From Phragmites australis (Eukaryota > Streptophyta > Magnoliopsida > Poales > Poaceae), in assembly GCF_958298935.1 (NCBI RefSeq), contig NC_084929.1, positions 682,001 to 746,000 of the forward strand: 64,000 nucleotides of DNA. The letters run 5' to 3'. Made by a program: the position numbers and the translations under genes. Below are positions 10,982-23,700 of this stretch, in pieces. How positions within the stretch are numbered: the stretch's first letter is position 1; the number at the start of each line of letters is the position of its first letter. The notes under the pieces were generated by a model, which saw only the letters and a list, made by a program, of their open reading frames with translations, was not told the DNA's origin and ran no database searches.

Positions 10982-11136
10982 TCAGTTACTGACCAAGTAA
11001 TCTTCACCATCATCTTTACTAAGTTCTTTGTCCTCTTGCCCTTGATGATTCCTGATCTTCAGATCAATCTCAACATATGCATCAGTTAGTAACACACAGG
11101 TCCTCGTTTTGGGCCAGTCAAGATCAACGATTCGTC
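10982..11136 (-). pseudogene. DUF6598-like last-exon fragment
   Basis: On the minus strand a possible acceptor (TTTTTCCATAG) at 11137 opens a 51-codon frame ending in TGA at 10982. It reads VLLTDAYVEIDLKI followed by EDKELSK, which resembles the C-terminal part of grass DUF6598 proteins (function unknown; often expanded in grasses). No preceding exons are visible between 11137 and the Copia remnant at 11.6 kb, so I call it a truncated fragment. It could be a real terminal exon if upstream exons were missed. Confidence 0.4.
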
Positions 11137-11589
11137 CTATGGAAAAATTTACATGATAGGTTAGTGGTATATTTCTCCGGATTTATAGTGATATAAATCA
11201 AAGTACACGAAAATTCAGCCAAACAGCAAATAGGTCCAGTGATCTGTGTGTACACGTGTATATTGGTAAAAGTGATATCAATATAGGTCTCAAAATGGCA
11301 ATATCATGAAGATTAATGAGAAGCCAGACGTGGATGACAAATCAATAAACAAGCAAGATATGGAAATGATACTATACCAAAGTGCATCATCTAGTGCGCA
11401 CCACTATTATGCATCTACAGCAAGCCTATTTTGTTTTACAAACACATAACAGGTGTATGCTTCATTTTGAATATGTGCCTTTTATTAAGGCCACAACATA
11501 ATCACCTTAATTACATTCTGATGATTGATCAGTGACATGTAAAATTCCACCTTTCAGCAACATACAAATTCAGAACCAGAAATGATAGT
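11137..11589. other. spacer, nothing recognised
   Basis: AT-rich sequence without a recognisable gene, RNA or repeat structure. Confidence 0.3.
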
Positions 11590-12880
11590 TGTGTCTATTT
11601 AAAAACTATTAATGGTTCAGTTATTTATTTGCTTCCCTATGTCGATGATATGTTGATTGATATAAAAGATAAATCAGAAATACCTAAATTAAAATCACAA
11701 TTAAGTAATAAATTTGAGATGAAGGACTTAGTTGTAGCAAAGAAAATTTATGGCACAGAGATCATTAAAGAGAGAAAAGCTGGCAGGATATACCTTAATT
11801 AGCAAGGCTTTATTGAGAAGATCCTTTATCGTTTCAATATATATGATGCAAAACCAGTGAGTACTTCATTAGCAGCGTATTTCAAAATATCTTCAGCTTT
11901 ATGTCCTAAATCGGATTATGATATTGAATACATGTCTAGAGTTTCATATTCAAGTACAGTTGGTTCATTTATATATGTTATAGTCTGTTCTCGTTTTGAT
12001 TTATCTCGTACAATAAATATTGTTATTAGATTCATAGCTAATCCTGACAAATAGCATTGAAAAGTTGTTCAGTAGATTTATATATATATGTGTGGTACTT
12101 CTAATGTTTGTTTTCAGTTTGGAAAATCTGGAGATGTACTTATTTGTTATGTTAACTCAGATTGTGCTGGTGATTTGAATAAGATGAGATCTCTCACATG
12201 TTATGTTTTCATCTTTGGTGGTTATGCTGTTAGTTGAAAAGTATATTTGCAGGCTACTATTATTTTATCAACTATTGAAGTTGAATATATAGTTATTTTT
12301 GAAGCATCTAAAGAGGTTGTTTGACTGAGAGGTTTATACACTGAGTTTTGTGGAGATAATTATTACGTTAATATTTTCTGTGATAGTCATAGTATTATTT
12401 ATCTTAAAAAATCATATGTTTCATAAAAGAACAAAGCTCATTGATGTGAAGTATCATTATATTTGAGATGTTATTGCTCAAGATGATATTAAAATATGCA
12501 AGACAAGCACACATTAATAATCCTACTGATACGATGACAAAGTCAATTTATACTACTAAATTTGAGCTATGCTCGAATTTAGTTTATGTTACAGTTTAAG
12601 TCCTAGAGGCTTTTGGCATCGATGATATTTATTATTGAAATGAGTTCATTGATGATTTTTCATTTGTTATAAGATGGAATTTGTTTTAAGGTGGAGTTTG
12701 TTGAATTTTGTTGGATTCTAATTCGACTTTTAGTTGGGTCACACAAGGGACGTCTTCAGCCCGCGTTTTGGAATAATTTGTATTAGACTAGTCGTTGTTG
12801 TCCATTGTCTATAAATATATCTTGTAAGTCGCACAAAAAGTTAAAACGTTTATTGTAATTCTATACATGGTACACATTTT
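11590..12880 (+). mobile_element. decayed Copia element: RT/RNase H remnant plus part of a 3' LTR
   Basis: Translated fragments give the Copia RT end with catalytic YVDD (LLPYVDDMLID, about 11630), then FEMKDL, FIEKILYRF and VGSFIYVIVC. A degenerate RNase H with STIEVEYIV follows near 12270. Stops and shifts interrupt it many times. A purine-rich tract AAGGTGGAG (12688-12696) is followed by TGTTGAATTTTG at 12699, a plausible start of a 3' LTR. That stretch has a TATAAATATA box near 12811. The LTR's far end and any 5' LTR are not visible. Confidence 0.75.
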
Positions 12881-13199
12881 TTGATATAGTGAAGATTATC
12901 GATTGACGCGTGTAGTTTTTTCCTTTAAGAGTTTTTCAAGTAAAAATCATAGCTCATGTTTCATCATACCGTGGTTTATTTATAACATTACTTTTGCCGT
13001 ACTTTTATGATGGGCGAATGGGGAGTGTGACTTCGATTGACCACTTTTTAGACGACACACCCTTGTGCCTGCATGATTATTCCACCACCAAGAATTAACA
13101 GTTTCAGAGATCGATCGATAGAACGGCAGATTATGCACTAACATAATACTAAGTTCATTCATAACGAGTAGTATGCCAGGATTATGCATAAATTAAACA
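12881..13199. other. spacer, nothing recognised
   Basis: This may include the end of the preceding LTR. No coding sequence is recognised. Confidence 0.25.
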
Positions 13200-13320
13200 T
13201 GATGCAGAAGATGCATTGGCCTCCTCCACGCTCAGCCCTACCACCTCCGGCCACGCCCTCTTGCCGCCGCCGCACTCCGCTTCCGACGAGGCGTTCACCG
13301 TCGCGTCGGTCGGTCGATAG
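13200..13320 (-). pseudogene. CI-2/potato inhibitor I family fragment
   Basis: On the minus strand, after a possible acceptor TCCTCAG (13321-13327), the frame reads AECGGGKRAWPEVVGLSVEE. This is the hallmark N-terminal half of the subtilisin/chymotrypsin inhibitor CI-2 family (WPEVVG-LSVEEA). The match stops after EEAN. The following sequence lacks the reactive loop and the C-terminal strands and runs to a stop soon after, so this is a truncated inhibitor gene. It is a GC-rich island in AT-rich spacer, which also suggests former coding sequence. Confidence 0.5.
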
Positions 13321-14692
13321 CTGAGGATCGATTAACAAGTTAAAACGATATATAGGTCGAGCTTGCAGGATTTAAAGAGACCACAAGAATTGAAGGAACT
13401 CACGATCGAGTGATGAAACCTGTAGCTTAGCAAGGTCGGAGCTAGCAGTACGAGTTGTGTGTGTTGGTTATGCGAGGAGGCACCGGCATAATTGTGTGAG
13501 TGAAAGCAAATTAGCAGCAGAAATCACTGATCAAGAATTCCCAGAAAGATTTTTTATGTTAAAAAAGTATATAATATCGTCGACCATTTAGAATTAAGGG
13601 ATTGTAAATTATTTTGTCGTGAGAGTGAAATGTGACGAGTATTAAAAAAATGTGGAAGGAGACAAAAACTTGTACCCACTGCGACCACTTAACATACACA
13701 TGGAGAGAAAAAAATTCTATAAGATCTTCCGCTGAAAGACCTTTACAAGATATTAATTCATAACGTCCTTCTCTGATCTAACGACGGTTACGTATAACTA
13801 AAAAGGAAAAATATATAATATATAAAAAAAGATCTTTTTATGAGACTGTCTCGTAAAATTTACTTCCAACACGAAGTGACGTCCCATGGTACACAAGAGA
13901 GGATAACATTGCAGAAAAATCAAATCAGCTCCTCACAAGTCACAACCATCCGATCCTCTGGTCTTCACACGTGCAATGCGCAACAACCACGTGGATGATC
14001 ATGACATATAGCAACATAACAAGATAGTACCATCTCGTTCTTTTCGTTCAGAATTAAAAAAAAATGTCTGTCTGATTGAGATTTTGCATTTTCCTTAGAC
14101 ACCTCTTTAGGCCGATAGGGACAGGCATGCATTCCCATTAATCACCTTAGAACTGACGTTCATCTGGAACACAAATGTAAATGAAACTTTCAGGAACAAG
14201 CACGCATATCATCATCCCGCCCTGGATCACACACTCCATTAGCACAAGAAACATGGCATAACACATACCAACAGTCCAGGAAAGCTGATACTAATAACTT
14301 CAGCTTAACGGTAAAGGAAGGCCAGTGCGCCTGAGCTTTATGTTACAACAACTACAGCCACTATACTGACAGATAAAACAGGGTGCTAGTGGCTTCAGTT
14401 TAGACAGCTAACAGCTTTCTCTTTCTCTCTCTAGCTAGAGCTAAATTTGTACAGCAGAGTAACATGCTTCTTACTCCTCTTCTTCCTCTTTACAGCTTTC
14501 AGATTAAACTTGCACCCATCACTCGTCCCTTCTGCATGGGGTCTTCAGATACAGCATAATGTACACTCTTCGGCACAAACATACAGTATTTATTTCCGAC
14601 AAGGCCATGGTGGCCTTATAAGGTTTTAGTTGAGAAAAAAACGTGAGTGCAAACCTAGCAACTGTTAGTTGTACAACTACAAACCGTGCCCT
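13321..14692. other. spacer and Pumilio 3' UTR
   Basis: The part nearest 14692 is likely Pumilio 3' UTR read from the minus strand. The rest is AT-rich with no recognised gene. A stretch near 13715-13860 has GATCTT-rich, partly complementary ends and might be an old MITE, but no clear terminal repeats or target duplication can be set. Confidence 0.35.
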
Positions 14693-17600
14693 TCAGGCGG
14701 TGGTGGATGCTGGTTGAAGCCCAAGTCGCTTCTCTGCGACACAAAAAATATATACATCATTAGACTGAAGTTGCCATGTCTAGCTAAAGATAATTGTGTG
14801 AAGTACTGAAGTCATTAAGGATAGACCATACCTCCAGCAGCAACAAGCTTCTCTACGCGTGCGACTATGTGCTTCCCGTAGGTGTACTTCTTGAGGGTGT
14901 TCAGATGTGTTTTTATCCTTGTAAGGATCATCTCTCGCTGCTGATCATCACAAGTTTCTAACACTTTCTGCACCACATAGTTTGCAAACTGGTCTTTCAT
15001 CATTACCTAGCAAGCACAACGCAAGCCATTTCAGTAAGGCCACTACAAACAGCCCCTCAGGCCTAATCTGAAGATATAGCAAACTTATAACATGACCATT
15101 AAAACAGTTAAGTGAACAGACTTGGCCATTTTCGCTTGAGAACTTGGTAAAGGTTGAAAGAACACAAACCTCGAGAGGTTCACTTTCGTTAGTGGATCCA
15201 AGCATCTCGCCAATCAGAACCTGGCGTTCTACAGGATTTCCAAAGGCTAAGCACTTCTCAATGACATTTGAGGCAAACTTTTGCTGGCTCATTTGCACAA
15301 TTTGTCCAATTAACTTCTCAATAATAGCCGATCTCTCATGGGGTTTGCCATGTTCCAGAACATGCTGTAAAGTTCAGCAAGTCGATTCTTAGAAATGAAA
15401 TATTGAGAAACTGAAACACCTTGCATAAATAAATCAAAAGAGAAGGTCCAGAAGATCTCAAAATCAGGACTCTGGCCATATGACAATGGTTATTTTATAA
15501 AAGCCGCCTACATTTTAAGTTGAGTACTTGACTCGTGAATCAATTATAATTCCTAAAAGAAGATTATGTACACTCCCTCCCACGGGAAGGCGTATTAGGA
15601 TGTGTGCAGTCAAACATTTTAAATTTTGGATACTGTTTAGAAAATTGACCACCTAGCTCACCTAAGCACAGTCCCGCCTAGCGCACAATTGCTGCCTAGA
15701 CCACCTAGGCAGCCGCATAGCCTGCCTAATCACCGTCTAGGCACCCCCCAACCACCTGCCTAGCATCTAGAGCTTTTTAAAACACTTTTTGGCATTCAAC
15801 ATCATAATGATATTCATATTGCTCGTACAAAAATGAAATATGTAGATTTGTCTCCAAAAGTTTTTTCACGATATTACAATTTTACTAGATTTTATAAATA
15901 AATTAAATAGGCATCAACATCCATGTCACGTTTTCCAGACTGTGTCCATGTCCAAACTAATATTTATTTGTGACTTGGGGAGTGTAATAACTAGTGCATC
16001 CATATCGCTGCAAAAATCCATCAAGTTCTCCACATATTACCACTTAAGTTATCAGAACAGGACTTCAGTGATGGAACATCTACACAGAGTTAACAAATTT
16101 TATTTTGTCTCCAACCTAGGCATTCAAATGACCCACAAGAAATATGTATGTAGAGGACGAAATATATTGTAGTTTACATGAATTGATTGATTGACACATA
16201 AGGCCATAAATTCTAAAATTACAGTTAGTTCGGCAATATTAAGGTACGCTATTAAAGGTTGCACCTTGAAGTTAAACTAAAGTTGCATATTTGTTAGTCC
16301 TATCAAGAGGAGACTGCAAGCTCCAAATCTTGGTACTCAACAAATGCAACTAGTACACACTTAGTTGCAATATCTGAGAAGCAGGACAGTATAATAACCT
16401 ACAGACGCTACCACACAAAACAGTCTACCTACATTTCATTGCAAGGAGGGAAGAGGATGCAAGATCTACATTTCAGTATTGAATGATATCAGTTATCAAG
16501 CAACCAACATGGACTTCTATTTTACCGTGTATTAAGATCAACATAACAAACTACGAATGATACTGCACGACACAGCCCACCAACATTACACCAGGTACAG
16601 CATGTATCTCTTCCAAAAAATGTGCATGGCACTGACCTGAACAACGTAGTTTCCATACTGGTCCTGAGCTAGCAAGCAAACAGACTGGAGAATCTCGTCC
16701 ATCATTATTTGCTGTGTTTTAGGATCATCACAGTGCTCCAGAACCCTCTGTTGCAATTCATGTCATGTAATGATAAGAAGTTGTATAGTGCAATCAGTAA
16801 AACCTCAAAATGGATGACGGGATGATGTATGTTGTTAGCATACCTGTATAACTCGACAACCATATGGATGAGTGGATAGTATTACAACTTGGCCATAGAA
16901 TGTTGAGACAATGAACTCGATAGCATGCTGAGGGATGCACTCAATGCATTTCTGTATTACATGGTTCCCATTTTGATCACGTACACAGCGCATGACTTGT
17001 CCCTCGAGCTCCGCAACCATTTTAGTCTGCAGATCTAAATCAACAACCTCTATAGCCTGCACATATATCATCAATAGCATCAGATAAACGTGCAACTTGC
17101 TCCAGTCTCTCAGCAATTTATGTAATTCTACAAAGGCAAAGGGTTTGCCACTTGGACAAGCACACACAAAATGGATACACTTCAGCCTGCCAGCAGTCAT
17201 CCAGCATGTACTTTTCTTACAGAACCGGATATCCACAACAACTCGACAATCCATCAGTGTGTAACATCATTAGTGGTTTGATGCATGAGTTTTCATGTTT
17301 CATTGTGTTGTTACTGGGTGGGAGGAGCAAAGTGTGGACCAATAAAATTATACTAAATCTCAGTAAGACACATGGCATTTTGATCGCAGAGAAACAATAG
17401 TGTGAGTTATCATCCTGCTTGGAGCCATCAACACACTTGCAAAAGGCAAAAAACACAATGCTCGACTTATCCCATAAACATTAAAATTAAAGAAAAACTT
17501 CATATTTCCTAGGTCAAATTATTTCAACTCATAAGCACCTTTTGTATAACCCGGCACCCATACATCTGAAGACTGAGAGCAAGGACACGTCCAATAAGCT

Positions 17601-20600
17601 GACCAGCCAATTCCTTTATCTGGGCAGTGCTTCCATGCTCAAAAAACTGAAAAGGTGCATTAAGAGTTAAAGATAGATAGCACTTACAACCACGAATAAA
17701 TAATATTTTCCTACCTTCTGAACAACATAATTTCCAAATACATCAGTCATCAATGTGAGAGCTTGAGGCATGATTTCTGAAAAAACCATGTCTTTTTCTT
17801 CAGTACTTGCTGTTTCTAGCTTTTGCTGTATGAATCGGCTCCCATATTGATCCGCGCTACAAATTATTCAACAATTAGTAAGGTAAGCTTTTGGAAAGTA
17901 CTTATAGGGAGTAAATCTGCTTCTGATGGAGAAATTAGCAGTATTGAAGGTTTCAGTATGTAGCACAAAGTTGTGCAAACTGCATAATACTCCTAAACTA
18001 AACTGTATGCTTTAATACTGCAAGTCGCTAGGCTTACATTTGCATGCTAGTATGCTATCATGTTTCTAACAGCAACAATGAGAAGGAAGTGTACCTGAAC
18101 TCAACGACATGACCAGCTATTTCAGAGAGCTCATATGATTTACTTTTGTTGCTCTTGAATTCCTCCAGAAGCGAGGGCATCAAATTTGCATCCATCTTTC
18201 CACCCAAGCCTGAATTCCATGAACCAAAAGAACTACCAAAATTTCTCATCCCTGACGGAAAGCGCATGCTGCGTTCACCATGCCTAAGCGGACTGCCTGG
18301 TGCAATAGGTGAAGAGGGAAGAACAGGACTTGTCAATGGACTTCCAGCATAACCAAGGTTAAATCCAAGGTTTCCATAGTAACCATATTGCTTTTGTGAC
18401 TGAAGCAATGGACTAAGGTGAACTTTCTGAGGACCAAGTAAGTCCATGTAAGAACTTCCCAGATGGCTGCTGTTCATGAGAGGGTCATCACAACTAGCTG
18501 CAATTTGAGCAAGGTACTGGATATATGCTGGATCAATAGTAGTCTGAAAAGAAGCTGACGCAGTTGGACTTCCAATTCCATTGTAGTTTAGCAAGTTAGA
18601 CATACCAGCTAGATTTTGTTGAGAAGATACAGTCCCTCCTGGGGACCTAGAACCAATCCTTGGGGAAGTAAATCCAGATGCAACTGACAAATTGTCAAAT
18701 GATGTGAAACTACCAGCATTAATCTGATTTCTCATTGTAGAAGAATTGGCCATATTTGCAGAGTATCCATCAGGTACTTTAGATTGTCCATGCTCAGGAC
18801 GTCTCTTGTAGGAGTGCTGCTGATTGCAATTCATTTGATCACCTTGTCGATCAAAAAGAAACTTCTGGACATTATTGACATCCTGATAGAGCTGAGATTG
18901 GTCCATAGTTTGCCCACTCACTGCCCTAGATGATAAGTTCATCCCAGATAAAGCAGCCACCAGATCATCAGATTCACCAATAGCAGATGAACTACGGCGG
19001 AAAGAAGACGAACCACCATTAATCTTCTTATCATTAGCACCAACTTTCACACCAATCGGAGGCAGGGATGGACTAGGGGCCCTCCTCACAAGCTCAGGAT
19101 CTGGAGATGCACTTCTAGAAAGCGATGACCCTAAAATAGAAGCATACGTATTTGATGATAAATCATTGTTCTGAATTTCATCCAAGCTACGTACATTACT
19201 GCCGGAGTGCAGGCCTCCTATAGATCCAGGTCCACAATGTAGAGCATACTGCATTCCAGAAGAACCTAGCAAGTCATTACTATTGTGGTTGGCAGTCTGC
19301 CTATCCATATCCCGATTGTATGGGTCCTCCTGCACCATTTACAACAAGTTGTACAAATCTGATGTTAGATAAAATGAAACAGAAGAAAAGAGCAGCTGTC
19401 CAAAAGAAGGAATCTTAATATGTTAGTGATGAAGACACGAATTCAAGATCTACAATACATGGTCACCAATAAGAACAACATTGACAAAGGCCATGCCGCT
19501 GAGAAAACCACAAATTTAGAAGATTCCCTCTATGACCTAATGCGGACAATGGCTCATCGATGCATAAATGCATTGCAATTCATAAGCTACAACAAAAATC
19601 GCCAACCATACAGGAGTGTCAAAGCATTGTACAAGTGAAATATGGAACAATGTTTGCCATGATCCATTAGACATTTCTCGAAACCAGAAACCATGGACTG
19701 CAAATTTGTTGCAGTTCTTCAGAAATTAGGTTAGTTTATTGCATCGTAGCATTCGCAATAACACTTTCATGTGCATAATCACAAAAGCTAGCTGAAAATA
19801 TTATCCAGCACTCTAAATATTGAAAGAAGGCATTCTTCTGTTCCTTGTGTAAGCTCAAATCAAATAATCTCTCTACATACAATATTCAGAATTCAATTCA
19901 TATTAAAAAGTATGCCTCCAACAAAGCAATAGATCGCATAACTGCAAGACAAAGACTTCATCCATGACACAACAGTTGTAAAGTACAATCACACATTCAC
20001 AGTATATAATTACGGAAAACTAATACATGTCAAGCTAATGAAATCCAAGATATTGATGAGCTGCTGCAATACAGAAAATCGGTTCAGTCAACAACAGAAG
20101 CAGCAATGATCAGAATGGTAATTCAACACTAGCCATATACTATAAGTGGTATGGGTTCACACTTCACACTTCTCACTCATCAGTCAAAAAAATAGCAGCA
20201 CCGCAGGCAACTACAAGGTCAATACTTTCTCACGTAACATACACTAGCACAGAATCAAGATATATACTTAAAAACCATTAAAAAAAAAAGGAGAGAAAAG
20301 ATTCGATGTTTCCTAGCGGCAACCACCTGGAAGACACTGGAGAAGCTCCTCTGCCGACCAAGATCGATCCCGGGCAGCCTCACAGTCCCTTCGGCAGCCG
20401 CCGGTTGCTGCCTCCTCCCGTCGCCGATCCCGCCCAGCCCGGACGAGCGGAGGCGGTGCTGCGACGAGCGCCAGTCCTCCTTGGAGAGCAGAGGCGGTGG
20501 GAGGCGCGGGTTGAGGTGCGCATTGGAGTAGTAGTAGCTCTGGTAGGCCGGGTCGGCCCGGAGCTCGTCGTCCAGGAACAAGCTGCCGCCGCCGCCGCCG

Positions 20601-20728
20601 CCGGCGGCGGCGGCGGCACCCATGGCGCCCTCGACGGTGGGCGGCGCGGAGCCACTGCGGAAAACCTCGAAGTCCCGCTCCGCCTCCTCGCCGAACGCCT
20701 CACCGTGCGCCGCCATCTCCGTCACCAT
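14693..20728 (-). CDS. PUM: Pumilio (PUF) RNA-binding protein, nine exons
   Basis: This is a sequence-specific mRNA-binding protein that represses or destabilises targets through their 3' UTRs in the cytoplasm. Exons on the minus strand are 20728-20327, 19329-18095, 17856-17715, 17646-17539, 17056-16844, 16747-16637, 15364-15170, 15006-14832 and 14733-14693. All borders are GT..AG, phases join cleanly and 873 residues result. The N-terminus has the plant group I Pumilio motif [12 protein letters not shown] and a [21 protein letters not shown] block. Residues about 135-545 are Ser/Gly/Asn-rich and low in structure. Eight PUF repeats follow, with recognition helices SRFIQ, NYVVQ, CRVIQ, NHVIQ, CRVIQ, NYVVQ, SNVIE and NYVVQ. 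This is the same code as animal PUM1, so the expected target is UGUANAUA. The exon 1-2 intron is about 1 kb and the exon 6-7 intron about 1.3 kb, the latter with old transposon sequence. Confidence 0.96.
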
Positions 20729-21320
20729 CGTCGGAACACCAAAAAAGACAAGATCTTTAGGGTTTAGCGCACTAGAATCCCGCCATTACCGTGCTCCCGC
20801 AACCAGAACCCAAAAAGTTACAGCTTTTAACAAAACTTATCCCCGGAATGGCCAGTCCTGGAGATCAGGAGGCGGCAAGAACTGATTGTGGTTAGTCAGA
20901 GCAGACGAATCGGATAGGGGAGGTTCATTTGCCGGAGAATCGGCGTTCGAGTTCTGCGAAAATGGTGCGGATTTGGGAGGGATTCGAGCTTCCTTTTTTC
21001 GTCGCAGCTGTGAGTGTTCTAGTGGGGGAAGAAGGGTAGAGACTGGAGAAGAAGAGGGTCACGGTTGGCTTGCGGCTCGGTTAAGTACAACGGCCGGAGA
21101 GATTTGGATCGTCGGATTGAGGATTGGACGGGCAAGATCTTCAAGAGGGCTTTGGGTCCTAGGGTTTTGTTGTTGCAGTGAGAGAGAGAGAGAGGTCTAG
21201 CTGAGAGAGAGAGAGCTAGCTGCGGAGCTTGACCTCTTTTTCTTTTTCTTGTTTAGAAAAGGAAGTTTGTGCTACGTGCTAGGTGCTGTAATGTAGATAT
21301 TCATTCATATACTCTTACTA
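20729..21320 (-). promoter_or_regulatory. Pumilio 5' UTR/promoter region
   Basis: GC-rich sequence directly upstream of the Pumilio start. It contains GA runs (plus strand GAGAGAGAGAGAGA near 21180-21212), which read as CT-repeats in the gene's sense, a common feature of plant core promoters and 5' UTRs. No clear TATA box is visible. It could include a 5' UTR intron. Confidence 0.4.
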
Positions 21321-21555
21321 CTCACTCCAGTCAAAAATATTTTTAGTCTTCGATATACAATTTTGATTATTATTTTCTATTAGAATATAGTTATAATATC
21401 TAATAAAAATATAATATTATGAAAATATTTTTCAAAATAAATATACACATATGATTTTTATGTTTTTAAACTAAATATTTTGTTAATTATTGATAGTTAA
21501 AATTTTAAAAGTTTGATAAAATCTTAATAATGTAAGTATTTACGATCGAGAGAAG
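21321..21555. mobile_element. Stowaway-like MITE, degenerate
   Basis: Starts CTCACTCCAGTCAAAAATATT and ends TTTACGATCGAGAGAAG, flanked by TA at 21319-21320 and 21556-21557. The termini are worn versions of the CTCCCTC/GAGGGAG ends of grass Stowaway elements. About 235 bp, AT-rich and non-coding. Confidence 0.6.
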
Positions 21556-22114
21556 TACTTTGGTTAGAAAGAGATGTTTCGAGTTTCTCCAAAAGCTTCT
21601 TCTTCTGATAGATTTTAATCCACACGCCCCTTTTCTGCTACCCTTTAGCGTAAATTTGGTAATGTCGTTATCCTCGTCACATTATCAGCATCAGCTTGTT
21701 ACAAAGATATAGCAATGTGTTCCTGACATGATAAAGTAAAAGACCAGATTTTACATTGTAAGTGCTATCTATCTTTAACAAAGATATAGCAATGTGTTCC
21801 CAATTCACATAAAGTCTTGTGTCGCAAACTCTAGGTACTAGTCATTTTGACGACCAAATTGTAGCACCGTAAGGGCATCCGTAATGGTAACATATCAGAA
21901 AGCCATAAGAGCATGTACATTGGGTATTTACAGTGACACTTATGGAGGAAAAAAAAGAATATATTGCTATATGTTAAATTGATTTTATATATATGAAACA
22001 CGTATAGAGTTGCTAAGCATGGCAAGATAGGAGAGCATGTTCTTCTACTGGAAAGATAGGAGAGCATGTTCTTGTGCTGTTGCAAACTCTGGTTGCAACT
22101 CTCTTTGACTGCTA

Positions 22115-22376
22115 CTCCCTCTTATTCAATATGTATGTCATTTCAGATTCTGGTCGGTTAATTTTTGTTAAATTTTGATCATCAATTTATAAAAAATTAC
22201 TTAGTTTGACAGTGTAAAATATATATTATAGATTTATCATGAAAAATATTTTCATGATATTTAATTATATTTATTTGAATTGTATATTTTTATAGAAATT
22301 GCTAATCAAAGTGTCACCCTTTATAGACCGTGTTGATGCCCTAAACCTAAACCTGAAATGTTTTGATCGGAGGGAG
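22115..22376. mobile_element. Stowaway-like MITE
   Basis: Terminal inverted repeats CTCCCTC (22115) and GAGGGAG (ending 22376) are flanked by TA target duplications (22113-22114 and 22377-22378). The 262-bp AT-rich interior has no coding sequence. This is the classic mariner-derived MITE structure of grasses. Confidence 0.75.
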
Positions 22377-22629
22377 TAAATGAGCGTTAATGTTTTTATC
22401 TTACTAAAATAAGTAATCCCCGGAAGAAGAAAAAAAAAGAAGAGAGTAAGAATGTAAAAAAGAAACGGGTTAGGGTGAAAAGCGTTGGTGGGTAGAGCCG
22501 TAGTGGTAGTGATGACTGATGACCAGACTAGGTGCAGTGGAGGAGGAGGAAGAAGATAGAGTATGGACAGCACGTGATGTTAACAGTGGGTCGATTAACT
22601 GCTTCAAATCTACAGATATTAGCAGCTCA

Positions 22630-22938
22630 GATTCAGAGCTGGTGATGAAAAAGAAACCGCACTGAAGTTGTAAAGTAAAGTTACCAGAATATACAATAAT
22701 CTAAGTCTGAATAAACATTGATTCAGAGGGATTCTATCGTCTGATATTGTGAAACAAAATCACAGAATAAGTCTGAGTGAACAGTACTATATCATTATTT
22801 ACTGTAGTAAAAATATTATAGCGATTATACTGTTCATAGAGGGCTAATGTTATGGTACTATTTCTTATCTGATATTACTTTAACAATGTAAGAGGATAAG
22901 AATCCGATTCAGAGCTGGTGATGAAAAAGAACACCGCA
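22630..22938. repeat. direct repeat pair with 244-bp intervening segment
   Basis: The 32-base segment beginning GATTCAGAGCTGGTGATG at 22630-22661 recurs at 22906-22938, differing by about one inserted base. The segment between is AT-rich and non-coding. It looks like a segmental tandem duplication or a capture flanked by repeats; 33-base repeats are too long for an ordinary target duplication. Confidence 0.65.
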
Positions 22939-23579
22939 TCTGACATGATCCTCTCACTCATTCAACTCTTTTTATGTTTTTATTCAACGCATTGCTAATA
23001 GTGGAGCATTGTTTTAACTCGACCGGTTAATTTGCTTCTCCATCAAAGCTCGACCAATTAATATCTGATCATTTAGCATACAGAAATTCTGCACCTCTTT
23101 CACATCCTGTTTAACAAAGGCAGGCTAAGCGAGCTAAGCTCCTTCCAGGAAACAAAAAGGTCGACAAAGCGAAAATATTTTCTTAATTCTTTTTTTAATC
23201 AAGGGAAAATGGACAAAATTTTTAAAAAAATGAAAAAGAAAAGAGTCCAGTAAAGCTTTCGCGAAGTCGGCCCATTGTTAGGACGAGGCCAAATCTTTCA
23301 AGCGAAAATTATTCCGGACAAATACCCGACTACAAGCGACATGGGTCAAGTTCACTGGCAGCCCAACTATATCATTCCATTTCGCTCTTGCAAATTAACC
23401 TGCCCCAAAAACCTGGCATTATTTCATTTTTGTAAGGGGAGCCGAATATGAATGGAGAAAAATGTGTGGAGTAAACATTAATCGACCTGTAATATATATA
23501 GAGAGAGTGTGTTTTTTCGCTTCCGGTGTACATACTCCTTCTCTAATATATGTTCAGAAAGAGATATATACATCTTAAA
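22939..23579. other. spacer, nothing recognised
   Basis: AT-rich with A- and T-runs. No coding sequence or clear transposon ends. Confidence 0.25.
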
Positions 23580-23700
23580 ATAATATATATATATATATAT
23601 ATATATCAGAAAAGGTATATGTTTCACTTATAAAGATAGATAGATATATCTTTATATATATATATATATTAGAAAATAATATATATATTTTAAAAAATAG
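23580..23700. repeat. AT-rich microsatellite cluster
   Basis: Two TA-dinucleotide tracts (about 23581-23606 and 23652-23669) are separated by GATA-type repeats (AGATAGATAGATATA). This is simple-sequence DNA. Confidence 0.8.

Noticed and set aside
20306..20885. Plus-strand ORFs over Pumilio exon 1
   Set aside because: Shadow frames of a GC-rich coding exon; the minus strand has the conserved [12 protein letters not shown].
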